Shown here: positions 38,411 through 49,679 of the stretch, one piece after another
Layout: every line of letters begins with the position of its first letter
Numbering within the stretch: position 1 is the stretch's first letter
Source: Caenorhabditis elegans
Taxonomy: Eukaryota; Nematoda; Chromadorea; Rhabditida; Rhabditidae
Reading direction: 5' to 3'
Length of the DNA stretch: 64,000 nucleotides
NCBI RefSeq assembly: GCF_000002985.6
Contig: NC_003280.10
Location: 4,894,501 to 4,958,500 of the forward strand
Made by a program: the position numbers and the translations under genes
The notes under the pieces: generated by a model
Told to the model about the DNA's origin: nothing
The model's input: only the letters and a program-made list of their open reading frames with translations
Databases searched by the model: none

Positions 38411-38526
38411 TTTGACGTGGCTATTGTAAAGATCTAGGACAAAGATAAGAGAGAAATTTGCTATAAATTGAGCAGGTTTTGTCATAAACTTCACTGTGAG
38501 TTTTAACTCCCAATCAAGAAGTCGCC
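38411..38526 (+). promoter_or_regulatory. MSP promoter with GATA site
   Basis: GACGTGGCT, AGATCTAGGACAAAGATAAG and CTATAAATTGAGCAGG lie within 115 bases of the ATG. The AGATAAGA core is at 38443-38450. The block is the inverted twin of the one at 22063-22190. Confidence 0.7.
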
Positions 38527-38910
38527 ATGACCCAATCCGTCCCACCAGGAGACATCCAGACCCAGCCGGGTACGAAGATCGTCTTCAATGCACCATACGA
38601 TGACAAGCACACCTACCACATCAAGGTGATCAACTCATCTGCTCGCCGTATTGGATACGGTATCAAGACCACCAATATGAAGAGACTTGGAGTTGATCCA
38701 CCATGTGGAGTTCTGGACCCAAAGGAAGCTGTGCTTCTGGCAGTTTCCTGCGATGCCTTCGCCTTTGGACAGGAGGACACTAACAACGATCGTATCACTG
38801 TTGAGTGGACCAACACTCCGGATGGTGCTGCTAAGCAATTCCGTCGGGAATGGTTCCAAGGAGACGGTATGGTCCGTCGTAAGAACCTCCCAATTGAGTA
38901 CAACCCATAG
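38527..38910 (+). CDS. Major sperm protein, complete copy
   Basis: This is a single-exon, 127-residue MSP starting MTQSVPPGD (Thr instead of Ala at position 2) and otherwise with the standard sequence to IEYNP. It has the full msp promoter with a GATA site and an AATAAA at about 38933. The role is as for the nested copy: sperm motility filaments and the oocyte maturation signal. The gene number within the family is not determinable here. Confidence 0.95.
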   Translation: MTQSVPPGDIQTQPGTKIVFNAPYDDKHTYHIKVINSSARRIGYGIKTTNMKRLGVDPPCGVLDPKEAVLLAVSCDAFAFGQEDTNNDRITVEWTNTPDGAAKQFRREWFQGDGMVRRKNLPIEYNP

Positions 38911-39436
38911 GATCTGTGAACTTCCAAAATTTCAATAAATTTTCATTGATAGTTCGTTTTTTGTTTTTTTACTTGAACAGATTTTCAGAGATTTTCAAAC
39001 GAGATAATATTGTCATGCTCGAAAAAAGAGCTTCCTTTCCACTAGTTTGAGCATTTTCCTCTGGATTAGCTGGCTCGACACTGCAATGTTTCTTCGATCA
39101 GTTCTTTTAAAAAAACCGAACTTTAACATTTCTGCAGGTTCTGCCGAAATGATTCCAAAAGAAGCCTGGAATTTTTGGTTTCTGTTTGCATTGCAAAGTG
39201 GTTTAAATTTCTGCAGTATCTGCATACTAAAATATTGCCAAAATTCCCAATAACTCTATTAAGTGTCTCTGTAATAATATTCTTTTTTTAGATTGTTGCC
39301 GTTTTAAGGAAATAAACTAAATTGCAATTAATTTTCTTGATTCAATTACTTCCCGCACTTCGATGTAGTGTTTTGATGTATTGAATCATGAAATTACTTT
39401 ATTTTCAACAAAAAAGTTGGTAAAGTGTTCCTAGAA

Positions 39437-40516
39437 TTAAAATGGTGTAACTGGACGAGTCTCAACCCATTTTTTGATATTTGGAATAGAATGAATCTTC
39501 TTTTGATGAGCCTTGAGTTCTGGGAATTCGTCTAGAAGTGATTGACTGGCAGCAAACACAGATCCACTGTCACTGAGAAGATCTGATGTATGTTGAGCAA
39601 TCAACAGATCAACCCAGGTGACAGAGTCACCGATCAAGAATCCAGATCCACTGGCTTTAAGGAAATTGGTGAAGAATTGGTAGTTTTTCTTGAAATTTGG
39701 AAGGAATGTGTCCTTGTAAAGAGCATCGGCATCTCCTTGTGCAAATCCCATTTTCACGAGATTATAAGATCGGATGTCATTGAGATAATCTTTGAATTGA
39801 TCTGCAATTGCATTCACTTGAGCTTCTTCCCATGGACATCTTCCATTTATTCCAAATTGGCGAGCAAGAAAACGAGAAATTGCATGGGATTGTCCAAGTG
39901 GTTTCCCATCCTGATAAAGGACAGGAAGAGTTCCGAACGGCATAGCTGGAAATATAGAAAATTCAATACAACATTTTTAGACATAAAAAAATTAAATTAG
40001 AAAAACCTGTACACAAATATCCCGCCAGCCTCGCAATTAAAAGTGATCGTATTTGTTATTCTATTACATGGAAGATACTTTAACATATATCTCGATTTTG
40101 GAACTATACATATTTCATTTCAAAGAGCACCTTCTAAATAGGTCCCTACAAAAAAGTTAGATTTATACGGGAACTTTGAACCAAAAAAGGTAGTTCTGAG
40201 ATTGCTTTCAGGTCAGTTTTTGTGAACAAAAATCAATGATTTATAATAAGACCCAGAATATTGGTGTCAGGTCTAATCAAGATTTTATCAAGTGGATCTC
40301 GCCACGCCCACAGCGGTTAGAGCGGCACAACATTTTAATCACGAATAAATAGTATTTTGAAAAAAAAAGTTTCAAAAACTCACTCGACTTGAGAGCTGGC
40401 CAATCAGCCTGTGGAATCCGGTGATCCTCAAACTTTTGCCCGGCATATGCCAGAATCTGTCGTGGAATTTCTCCAGCAAATCGAATTGGAAAATATGAAA
40501 GTTTATAGTGGACCAT
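39437..40516 (-). CDS. gst-9: Glutathione S-transferase, nematode sigma-like class
   Basis: Two exons (40384-40516 and 39437-39945) are separated by a 438-base intron. The product is about 213 residues, normal for a cytosolic GST. The N-terminal thioredoxin-like domain has MVHYKLSYFPIRFAGEIPR with the catalytic Tyr candidate, then MPFGTLPVLYQDG (cis-Pro loop) and GQSHAISRFLA (the glutathione-binding Gln-Ser pair). The helical C-terminal domain follows, with WVDLLIAQHTSDLL near the end. It should conjugate glutathione to electrophiles in the cytosol. The gst-9 name is from recalled map position; the family call is firm. Confidence 0.88.
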
Positions 40517-41317
40517 AGTGTGTTTGGAGTCGAATGATGAAAGACCAATTCAAACATTCTCTTTTATACTGTCTCCTTCATTCAATTTGTTTGTCATTCT
40601 CATCGTGTTTTTTTTTCGAAGTAAGGCGGCATTAAAAATGTACGAGAAAGGTTGCCAAAATGATGACAATTGCTTGGAATTGGGAGAAAATCGAGGAAAC
40701 TAGAGACGCGTCTTGCCACATTTATCATCCTTGCTAATATTAAGGTGTGATTCTGTTGGTCTTACGTGATTTGAGAATGCTCTTTTTTATAGTCAGCATA
40801 TTTGAGACACTAGTGTAATAATGAAGAATTGAGAACAGTTCATATCTAACAAAATGACTATTACAATGTAAACTTTAATTAATAAAAAAAATTAATTTAA
40901 ATTTCCGTTCTTCACTAATTACCTGGCAATTTACGAAAAAATACGGTACCCGGTCTCGAAACGACCAACTAGATTTAAAGGAGTACTGTAGATCTCGCAA
41001 TTGTCTTGGATTTGTTGTTATTTTCATAATTTACATCAAAATTGGAATTCAGAGCTGAAGACATGAAGAGTACGTACAGTTTTGCTTACCGAACAAAAAA
41101 TATACGATTATTTTTAATACTTTTTGGTCCAATTTACTCGTCTAGTGGCCCTTCCCACAAAGTCGACTCCAACGCTGCGTCTCCGTTCTCTCGCTTGCAT
41201 CCAATGGAGCGCACTTACATTAAATTTTATTTATTGAATTTTTATCGGTTTTGCCATGTATTTTTTAGTTTTAATTCCTCTAACTTTCTACAATTTAGTA
41301 AACTTTTTTGTTTTTAG
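40517..41317. other. Intergenic region between the GST and the zinc-finger gene
   Basis: This divergent gap holds a half-copy of the dispersed palindrome at about 40943-40995 (ACGGTACCCGGTCTCGAAAC then TTTAAAGGAGTACTGTAGAT). A short less AT-rich block is at 41140-41215. The plus-strand frame at 41042-41317 has no support. Confidence 0.45.
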
Positions 41318-43429
41318 ATGGCTGCAATTATAGGTGGAGGACCACGAAAACCGCCAAGAATCATACGAAAAAATGTAGCGCTTAAACATACGCGGAAAGG
41401 TATAAAAATATTGTTTTTAGTCGCAGAAGTCATAATTCAAATCATTATAGATGTTCGAGACGACGAAGGTGAAAAAGTTAAACGAGAAGGATATGAAGTA
41501 CAATCAGGAGTATTGACTGTAAATGAGGTAGATTTGTTATTTAATTTAAGTATTAAATTATTGTAGGAAAAATTATTAATATTCAGAATCACCCATCCAA
41601 CTTCAAACCGAAGAAATTGCCAGGAATCGCTAACGATGTCGAATCTTATCCATGCCGATTTTGTGAGGAGAAAATTTTTTTGACTGCATCAGGACTTGAA
41701 AAGCATGGAAGAGAGTGTCACCTGCAGAATTTAGACGATATCATGCTAGATATTAATACAATTTGTGGAGAATGGAAGAAAAGAGAGGTATTTTAAATTT
41801 AGAAAATTGTAACTTTTTTTAAAACAAAATAAAGATTTCAGTTCGAACGGCTCCGATCTCGCGATCGACTAACAATGGATAAAATGAGACACGAAGCAAG
41901 AGCACATCAACTTGTAAAAGCTGTTCTTGCTGGAAGTAAGTAAAATTAGAAAAAAATAAATAAATATATAATAAAATGTACATTTTAAGATCAGCCGACT
42001 GTAGGAGGAGAACAATATGAAGCTTGTACAATCTGTAATATGCTCGTCAACATAGCACATCCAACAGCCATGGAATCTCATCAAAGAGCACACAAAAAGA
42101 ATGACGAGCTTCGATTACAGCTTATTGATCGATTAGGAGCTCACGAGGTTCAGAATCTGACGTGTGAATTATGCTCATTAGTATTTCCTGATGATGGGAA
42201 GCTAAGAGCCCACGTTACATCGCATCACACCCGACGAAAAAAATATATTTGCAAGTTCTGCGGTCATATCTCTCACAGTATGTCAGAGTTGAATCTCCAT
42301 AAAAACGATGTTCATAATTATGTAAGTTAGATTTAAATTCAACATTTTCGATTAATTTTTTCATTTTCAGACAGCATGGGCAAATGTACCAGAATACCTG
42401 AAATCACGTCGAACATTTTACCAATATGATGAAGAACAAAAACGATTGCGGCGACGAACAAATTTTGAAATGGCTGATGAAATGTCAATTCGACTGCCAA
42501 TTCTTGGAGAGATTTCTGATGGAGACACTGCCGGACGAGTTACATGTCCAGAATGCGGACTAAAGTTGAATCGACCTCGTCTTTTGTTCAAGCACATGGA
42601 ACGAGTTCATATGAAATCTTCGTTTTCTTGTATGGTTGAGACAGGAGGTCTCCCTACCTTTGAGTAATTATTTGTTTTAAACAAGAAAAATATCTAGAAA
42701 AAATATTTTTGCAGATTAGAAGTATCAAATGGTGAGATCTTTTGGACGTGCTGTGATTCTAAATTCGACAATCGTCCGGAGTTCATCGAACATCGACGTC
42801 TTCATATTCCAACTCAACATGAAGAAGTCGTTGTTGAAAGCTCCGAAGATCCGAATGATATTCCATCTACATCCCAAGCAATGATTCCAGATGAGGATGC
42901 AAATGAAGCAGCAGAACAACACAACTTCCCACAAATGATTCATGATGAGCATGGAAATATTCAAGTTCTCTTACCAGAAGGATATGATCTCAGAGAAACT
43001 TATTATATTTACGATGAGAATGGAACGAAAATTCAATTGGTCCCATTACAACAACCAGATGGAACTATCGATCATCATCACCTCGTTCCTCAATTTGAAA
43101 TAAATCATGAAGGCGAGGAGCAGATAATTGAAGAGGGCGATGAGATGATGGCATTGGAAAATGCTGAAATTGAAGGAGAAGTTGCTGAAAATGAATATGA
43201 TCAGTTTCAAATGGATCTAGGAAATGACTGGGATAATATGGGTAATGTGGTGAGTGGAATTTTGAAAATTGTTTTTTATAAAATTCGTAAATTTCAGCAA
43301 ATGATCTTAGTGAACGAAGATGATACTCTAGAAGAAGAACATGTCGAAGATGTGGATCATCAAATAATCGAAAATGTCGAAGGCGATGAAGGGGTGATTG
43401 AAATCAACGGGCAACCACTTTTTGATTAG
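41318..43429 (+). CDS. C2H2 zinc-finger protein with acidic C-terminus
   Basis: The ATG at 41318 directly follows a TTTTTAG acceptor. Exons then cover about 41318-41527, 41587-41787, 41841-41935, 41990-42322, 42371-42662, 42716-43249 and 43298-43429, the last ending in TAG. Six finger-like motifs are visible: CRFCEEKIFLTASGLEKHGR, CTICNMLVNIAHPTAMESHQ, CELCSLVFPDDGKLRAHVTS, CKFCGHISHSMSELNLHKND, CPECGLKLNRPRLLFKHMER and a CCDSKF finger. The last third is acidic and repetitive, with LPEGYDLRETYYIYDENGT and many Glu/Asp, and resembles an activation or interaction region. It is probably a nuclear DNA- or RNA-binding regulator. I do not recognise the specific gene. The first exon can be read through or spliced by 21 bases without changing frame. 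Confidence 0.75.
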
Positions 43430-43555
43430 TCTTAAATATAAATAATTTTTTTTTCGAATAAAAATAAATTAAATTCAGTTTTTCACGTACATCCAACAAT
43501 AATAAGTCAGGAAAAACCAAATATTTCAATTATTTCACAATTTAATCAAATCGAA

Positions 43556-44058
43556 ATGTCGCGAGCAATCACACCAGCAGTTCCGAGGAGAAGTTTTCGA
43601 AAAGAAGCGATTGTGACAGTTGCTGCTGTTGGAATTGCGATTGTTGTTTGGAATTTCAGAGATAAAATTGTAAGAATACTAGGAGGATTTAACATCGAAT
43701 TTCCGTTTTGTTTCAGTCTGATTTTTGGAATTATTTGGCTTTTTCGCGTCCCACAAACTCGGCTCCAACTTCGGAACGCGAGAAAATCGATCCATCCAAG
43801 ACTGCTCCTGAATCATGGGATGCTCAAAAGTCTGCTGACATTGCTCCCGAGTCTGTAAAGGTTCCAGCGTCAGATGAGAAGCATGAACAGCCAACTGAGC
43901 AACAACCAAAGGAGATTGTCGGAAACCTTGCACCGGAATCCACCGAAAAGAATGCACCCAGCTCATCCGTCTATGTTGGTCTTCCGAAAGCGGATCCAGC
44001 TACCGTATCCGCATCGATTCCACCATCCCAATGGCCTGGAGCAACAATGCCTCAATGA
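43556..44058 (+). CDS. Small single-pass membrane protein
   Basis: Two exons (43556-43669, 43717-44058) encode about 151 residues. A basic N-terminus (PRRSFRKE) precedes one hydrophobic helix (AIVTVAAVGIAIVVW, residues about 17-34). A polar, Pro/Glu/Ser-rich tail without clear domains follows, ending in IPPSQWPGATMPQ. The gene starts about 127 bases after the zinc-finger stop and about 95 bases after that gene's AATAAA, the spacing typical of worm operons. An AATAAA follows at about 44086. The function is unknown. Confidence 0.65.
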
Positions 44059-44391
44059 ATGAACCTTCTTTTCTTTTTGCAACAATAAATACATTTTTAG
44101 TCACCGTTCAAATTTATGAAAAAAAGCTATACACTGGGAGAACAATGATCACAACCAAGGCTTTCGCTGGAAATTGAGCGATAATAAGATAGAATTCGAC
44201 AATAAAATATCCCGTGGGTAATGTGTAGATTCGTGTGAAATGGCATAATACAAAGCTGCTCATCAATTGAAGAAATGGCAATAAGGGTAGGGCTTAACTA
44301 ATAATAGATTCTATTAAACTAATATAACACAGCACCTATAAAAATTATGGCTAAAAAATCAGATAAAATCTCAAAAACATTTAATCTAATA

Positions 44392-46648
44392 TTAGTCGAT
44401 ATTCTTTGCTCCTCCGTCGACCCATGGTCTCAAAACCTCCCATCTCTCCGCGACGGGGCGTCCAAAAAATTCCATTTGAGTCGTGGAATATCGTCGCGTT
44501 GGATTTCCAAAATCACGGAATCCAGAGTCCTTCCAATTGTAATTGAATTTCTCCAGTGCTGTGCGAACATCTTCAGAAGCCGTCAGAATCGGACGGGGTT
44601 CCTTTTCGCAGAATTCCGGAATTTTGACATTGGGGAAGATGAGAACCGATCGAAATGCGAAGTGTCCACCGTAGATTGGATGTAGACTGAGGCCGATGAA
44701 TTTCTGTAAAATGTTTATAGATTTATTAAATTTATTTAATAAAAAAGGGTTTTTAATATTATTTTGTTTTTAGAATAGATGGAATATTCTTAATGTTGCC
44801 AGTTTTTGTTATTGTAGATTCGCAAAAAATTGCCAGGTCAGTTTAAAGGCACATCATGTATTTTCGAGTGGGTCTCGCCACGAACTCAGTTCAAGTGGCC
44901 GCTACAGGTGCCAAATTTTCGCAAATATGTTTGTTAGATGTAGAAAATTACTTATATAATTTTAAAATTTTAAAATTGCATATAGAAAGCTATTATTTAT
45001 GATTAAAAATTTCGAAGTGGAGGAAATTTTCAATTTTCTATAGATTTTCTAGACAGCTCGGAAAATTTGATAAATTGTGGGAAGTTGGGTCTGACTAGAT
45101 TAATTAGTTCGGTCAAGTTAGGCAATCCTGGAGGAAAATTTCTTAAATTGTATAAGATTTTTGAAATCATAAAAAGCATTCAATTTGTGAGAAGTTTTAC
45201 GGATTTCAAAAATAATTGTATTTATTTATTAACTTTTTGAACTAATATTAGAGATGTGACAAAATATCCATTATGACCTTTACGTGAGGATATTAATGTG
45301 AAGATCTGGGACAAAGATAAGAGAGAAATTTGCTATAAATTGAGCAGAGTTTACCATAATCTTCACTGTAAGTTTCCACACTCTACAAAGAAGTCGCCAG
45401 TGCCCAATCCGTCCCACCAGGAGATATCCAGACCCAGCCGGGTACGAAGATCGTGTTCAATGCACCGTACGACGACAAGCACACCTACCACATCAAGGTG
45501 ATCAACTCCTCGGCTCGCCGTATTGGATACGGTATCAAGACCACCAATATAAAGAGACTTGGAGTTGATCCACCATGTGGAGTTTTGGACCCAAAGGAAG
45601 CTGTTCTTCTTGCTGTTTCCTGCGATGCCTTCGCTTTCGGACAGGAGGACACTAACAACGATCGTATCACTGTTGAGTGGACCAACACTCCGGATGGTGC
45701 TGCTAAGCAATTCCGTCGGGAATGGTTTCAAGGAGACGGTATGGTTCGTCGTAAGAACCTCCCAATCGAGTACAACCCATAGGAAATACATCTTGAACTT
45801 TTTCCAAAACCAATAAACTTTCATTGATAGCTCGTCTTTTTTTGTTTTTTGGCTGGGCCATAATTTCAGGATATTCTCTTCGAAAAGTTATCCAATCGAG
45901 ATTCTTTCAAATTTGCAGGGAAAATGGATCCTTTCATTATTTTTACATACAACGAGGATACTGTTTTTTGCTGCTAAATAAATATTTTTCAAAGCTCCTC
46001 GTTCGTTTTCTCTCTTTTCCATTTCAATTTGAAAAAAAAACAAACCAAATTTGGACCCATACGGCCTGCAGGAGGCCATGTAACTCCGTCTTCTTGAAAA
46101 TGACAAGGCTGATAGTAGAAAGCTGCTCCAGCAACATGCCCGCATGTTTGCATCAGAATTTTCGGTCTTCGTTGTGGAGTCATCGAGTAATCGTGCAAAA
46201 TTTCAAAGTTTTCCTCGACTTTTCGCAGTTTCTGAAAAGAAAAAGAATTCATTTTCTTTTTTAATTTCTCAATTTTCCCAACAAACCTCGCTCATAATTT
46301 CAAGACGATCCTCCAAAAAGCTCTGAATTGGAGATGAGACCATCTCACAAACTTCATCGAACGATCCGAAATCCATTGTTTTCTGTACAACCCATTTACG
46401 GAATGCAACGTCAAACATGTCAGGAGTGCTGAGAATTAGAAGAGCCATTGTTGAGTCATCGTACGGAAGAGCAAATGGGCTACTCTCACCTACTGCTTCA
46501 TTGTAAGATCCAATCTGAAGGACGAACTTGATGATTTAAATGATTTTGGAATTACCTTGAACATATGGGATTCAAATCCTTCGTGTGAGGAGAGTTTTTG
46601 GTCGACAACTCGTTTGATGGATTCTGCATGGCTCATTTCAGTTACCAT
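44392..46648 (-). CDS. cblc-1: Cobalamin-processing protein CBLC-1 (MMACHC homologue)
   Basis: Exons are about 46557-46648, 46290-46510, 46046-46232 and 44392-44706. The ATG at 46646-46648 follows a TTTTCAG acceptor by two bases. MMACHC hallmarks are clear: [11 protein letters not shown], then [20 protein letters not shown], then [20 protein letters not shown], and a C-terminal [19 protein letters not shown]. The family binds vitamin B12 in the cytosol, removes its upper ligand using flavin or glutathione, and passes cobalamin on toward methionine synthase and methylmalonyl-CoA mutase; human defects cause cblC disease. The 1.34-kb last intron holds a dead MSP copy in the opposite orientation. 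Confidence 0.92.
45297..45398 (+). promoter_or_regulatory. Degenerating MSP promoter with GATA site
   Basis: AGATCTGGGACAAAGATAAG and CTATAAATTGAGCAG are conserved with the other MSP promoters. Sequence close to the lost start is more diverged (TTTACCATAATCTTCACTGT). Confidence 0.6.
45399..45782 (+). pseudogene. Major sperm protein copy with the start codon lost
   Basis: All 127 codons and the TAG are present and open, but the ATG is AGT (45399-45401), and the internal Met of the TTNMKRLGV segment is Ile (ATA). The first in-frame ATG is therefore near the C-terminus. The msp promoter with AGATAAGA (45315-45322) and an AATAAA after the stop are still present. The copy lies antisense in a cblc-1 intron. 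I call it a recent pseudogene; a non-AUG start (for example the GTG at 45453) cannot be ruled out. Confidence 0.8.
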
Positions 46649-46689
46649 ATCTGAAAACATGGAAATTATTATCTAGACGCAATGTTTTG

Positions 46690-46938
46690 CGTCAAAAGTA
46701 CGATGCCTGATCTCGCCACGACAATTGTTTCATTTTTTCTAAATAAGAAAGGTGTGTTCAAACTGTCGTGTTGATTTTGGTGAAATTTATGCTTTATTCT
46801 ATCGAAAACTATCGGAAAATCGATGAAAATTATATAGCAACAAAAGTTTGAAAGTACAGTACTCTTTAAAGGTGCACATCCGTTTGTATTTAACAACAAA
46901 TTAAAGAAAGCTTTGTCGAGACCAGATGCAGTATTTTT
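46690..46938. repeat. Palindromic repeat upstream of cblc-1
   Basis: TGATCTCGCCACGACAATTG on the left and ACTCTTTAAAGGTGCACATC plus TTGTCGAGACCAGATGCAG on the right are inverted arms of the dispersed family, about 200 bases apart. Confidence 0.65.
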
Positions 46939-47672
46939 TGCCGAAAAATCGCAAATTTAAGAGTATAATAAGATAGAAAGTATTAATTCAATTAAGAAAA
47001 TTCAAATGAAATCTTGAAGAATCCTTCCGAAACAAAACATTCCACATGTATTGTATTCAAGAATCAGGACCGCCCATCTATATCTAGATTAGTTGTGTGG
47101 AGGCAAGTCAAAAGAAGATGTGTGGGAATGTGTCTGATGGGAGAGATAATTTCTTATCTATTACCAAAGGGCAAGTAATATAAAATGACATAAAAAACGA
47201 AAGGAGGCGAAATTTTACAACTTCAACTTTTCTTCAAACTGATTTGAGCCCACAAAAACAAAAAAAAGTGATGGCTAACAACACTTTCACTGCAACATGT
47301 TTTGTGCATCTTTTCACGTACTCCGCATCTCTCTTGTCATGGGTGGTCCCTTTCGTTTCTGCGTCTCTAGATGGGGTGAGTGTTTTTTTAAAATAAGATT
47401 TGAATCAAAAGCTAACTTAGGTATATTCCAAAATTTGGCATATTTCTAAATATAATTAGTTACTAGAATTGTTGAAAAAAAAGTTCAAGGAGTAAATAGA
47501 TTAGAGGACATAAAGAAAGAAAGAAAGGCAGCTGGCATAGCGGTAAACATGGCGTGGACACTGAACCACATGCAATCAGTTAGTGTCACTGTTAAACACA
47601 AGATATATAGAAAATTGTGTTTATTTATCAACGTACAATAAGTAAAATACCAGAATTTACAGAGATCTTTCA
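46939..47672. other. Intergenic region between cblc-1 and mdt-4
   Basis: At 47271 an ATG opens a 42-codon plus-strand frame with a hydrophobic stretch (FTYSASLLSWVVPFVSASLD) and a donor-like GGTGAGTG at its end. I find no partner exon, so it is not annotated as a gene. A tRNA-like segment lies at 47528-47600. Confidence 0.35.
47528..47600 (+). other. Degenerate tRNA-like element
   Basis: GGCATAGCGGTAAACATGG resembles box A, and AATCAGTTAGTGTCACTG about 40 bases on resembles a decayed box B. It aligns loosely with the clearer element at 48012-48085 in the opposite orientation. No proper cloverleaf is formed. Confidence 0.3.
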
Positions 47673-49442
47673 TTATTTATTGCTACTGCCAGTCTTTTTC
47701 GATGCGCCTTCATCATCTGAACTATCTGACGAGTTGGAGCTGTCCGACGACATTTGTTCGACATCCCGCACATCTTGAACTTGATCGATACCTCCTGGAC
47801 GATTCGGAAGTCCAGTAATTTTCAGCTTCACGTTTGGCGAGGAAGAAGGACTCTGAAAATATGTTATTTATTGGAAAATTATAAAATAGCAGATAAATGT
47901 AGCCATATTTAGATGTTCCGCGCCTAAGAAGACGAAGAATGATACCTATGGCGTTGTTATAGCACACGTAATCAACGATAAAGCCTTTGAAGCCGGCAAT
48001 CTCGACTTTCTGTGTGCATTGAGAATCGAACTGGTGGACAGCTGAACAACGGGCAAACGCGTTACCACTGCGCCACCCGTGCATCATTTGCGGGCCGCCA
48101 GTAACACTGTCTATGTACACTCGGTTTGCACTGACCTGCGAGACACGGTTGTAAGGGGATTGCGTTGAGGTGGCTCCTGAAACTCCCGGATTCTGCCATT
48201 GCTTTTCATTTGGAGTGGCTCCACGGAGTACTTGCTGTTGAATCGGTGGAGGCTCGTCGGTGCCAAAACCAGTTCGTGGACTGAAATCTCCAGTCGGAGC
48301 AGAATTAATAAGAGGAGTGCCGACAGTTCGAATTGGAGCTGTTCCACCGTTGGATGAGGATGCGGATGGAGACTGAAATAATATTGATTGAACGTTGAAT
48401 CTTAATTTTATTTATAAAATTTACTACGAATAACGTAGAAGGAAAGAGATCACAATATGAACTGAATATTTCTTATCACTCATAATTTGATCATTAGAAG
48501 GAATGACTGTTAGATAATGTAAGAAGATAAGACATAAATCACGTGATTCACAGCTGTTCGGTTACAGTGTGAAAAGAATTTCAGATTAACGTAGAAAACA
48601 TTAGAAGTATTGCATTTATATAAATGCATTTATAAATGCATTTATCAAATATTTCAGGTGAGGATTCACATTTCAACAAGTTTCCATAAACATACCGTAA
48701 TAAGCGGCCTCTGAGCGACGTTCTTTCCGGGTAAAAGCTGAGGTCCAGTGCTCTGAACTTTTGAATTCAATAGGTGACCAGCTCGAAATTCGTGTTCCTG
48801 AGGAAACGGACGCGATGGATCTCCCATTTGCCAAGTGAGTGGTGCAGATACGGAGTTGTGCTTACTGATCTGATGAGCCAGTTTGATGAGCATCTCACTA
48901 TTGACTGGTCTCAATTCAGCTTCTTTCATTTGCTTGAGCTTCTGGTTTGCCTGAAATAAACGTATTTCGAAAAAAGTCTTTGTTTCCAACAAAATTTACA
49001 TGAAAACAAGATCGCGTCAGAGCCACCTCACATGACTTCAAATTCGTTTCAAGTTGTTGAATAACTTCGTCTCGTTTCTCCACGTGGGCTTCAAGCGTCC
49101 GAATGAGCTGCTCTCGTTCTTGAAACTCAGGAACCCTCTTCAGCAAAGTCTTTATGCTATCCTGTTTTGAGTCAAACAGCTTGATAATGTTCGTAACGGT
49201 TTCTCCATTTTTCAGCATAACACTTTTGTCCCGATTGATGAGTGTATCGACGATCTGAAACAATAATTGATTATGTGGGTTCATGAATTCTATAAGATGA
49301 ACTCACAGTAAAAAGTAATTTTAAAATAAACTATAATATTGTTTCAAATTTTTTTAGAACGTACCATTTTAACAATATGCTCCAAATCATCTGCAGATTC
49401 CAGGAGCAAATCCCGTAGACTTCGTTCATCTGTTTCTGCCAT
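47673..49442 (-). CDS. mdt-4: Mediator complex subunit 4
   Basis: The ATG at 49440-49442 (MAETDERSLRDLLLESADDL) follows a TTCTAG acceptor by seven bases. Exons are about 49364-49442, 49001-49256, 48697-48953, 48136-48371 and 47673-47852. The N-terminal two thirds match MED4: a coiled-coil region (LIRTLEAHVEKRDEVIQQLE) and the MED4 core with RPVNSEMLIKLAHQISK and APLTWQMGDPSRPFPQE. The C-terminus is Ser/Pro-rich and acidic (SSDSSNSSDSDDEGASKK). MED4 is part of the Mediator middle module linking regulators to RNA polymerase II in the nucleus. The gene lies 238 bases downstream of the SURF6 homologue on the same strand. Confidence 0.9.
48012..48085 (-). other. tRNA-like element in an mdt-4 intron
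   Basis: On the minus strand GGGTGGCGCAGTGGTAACGC is a good box A, and CAGTTCGATTCTC about 28 bases on is a good box B. The anticodon arm region (TTTGCCCGTTGTTCAGCTG) does not fold as a standard arm and the ends do not pair as an acceptor stem. This could be a tRNA pseudogene or a tRNA-derived short repeat, perhaps still bound by TFIIIC. Confidence 0.45.
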
Positions 49443-49679
49443 TTGAGATCTAGAACAATACAACCATCGAACATACATTAACAACTTTTAAAATAATTAA
49501 TTACCGAAACAACGGCACAAGTTTCAAAAAAAAAGAGAATATTTTTCAAAGAATTTAGTATAATTTGAAAACTTAAAAACTTAACAACAGGCCACAGATT
49601 TAAAGAAAAAAGTTAACAGTAAAAATTAACAAAAAAATGTTCAACAACGAGAAATTAAAAGCGGATAAATGTGTGTTGT

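Larger units (their letters stand above)
44707..46045 (-). other. Last cblc-1 intron, holding an MSP copy
   Basis: The intron contains a diverged palindrome fragment at 44835-44890 (AGTTTAAAGGCACATCATG then GGGTCTCGCCACGA). A block at 45145-45395 is homologous to the flank upstream of the MSP gene at 38527. The start-less MSP copy follows on the plus strand. Confidence 0.7.
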
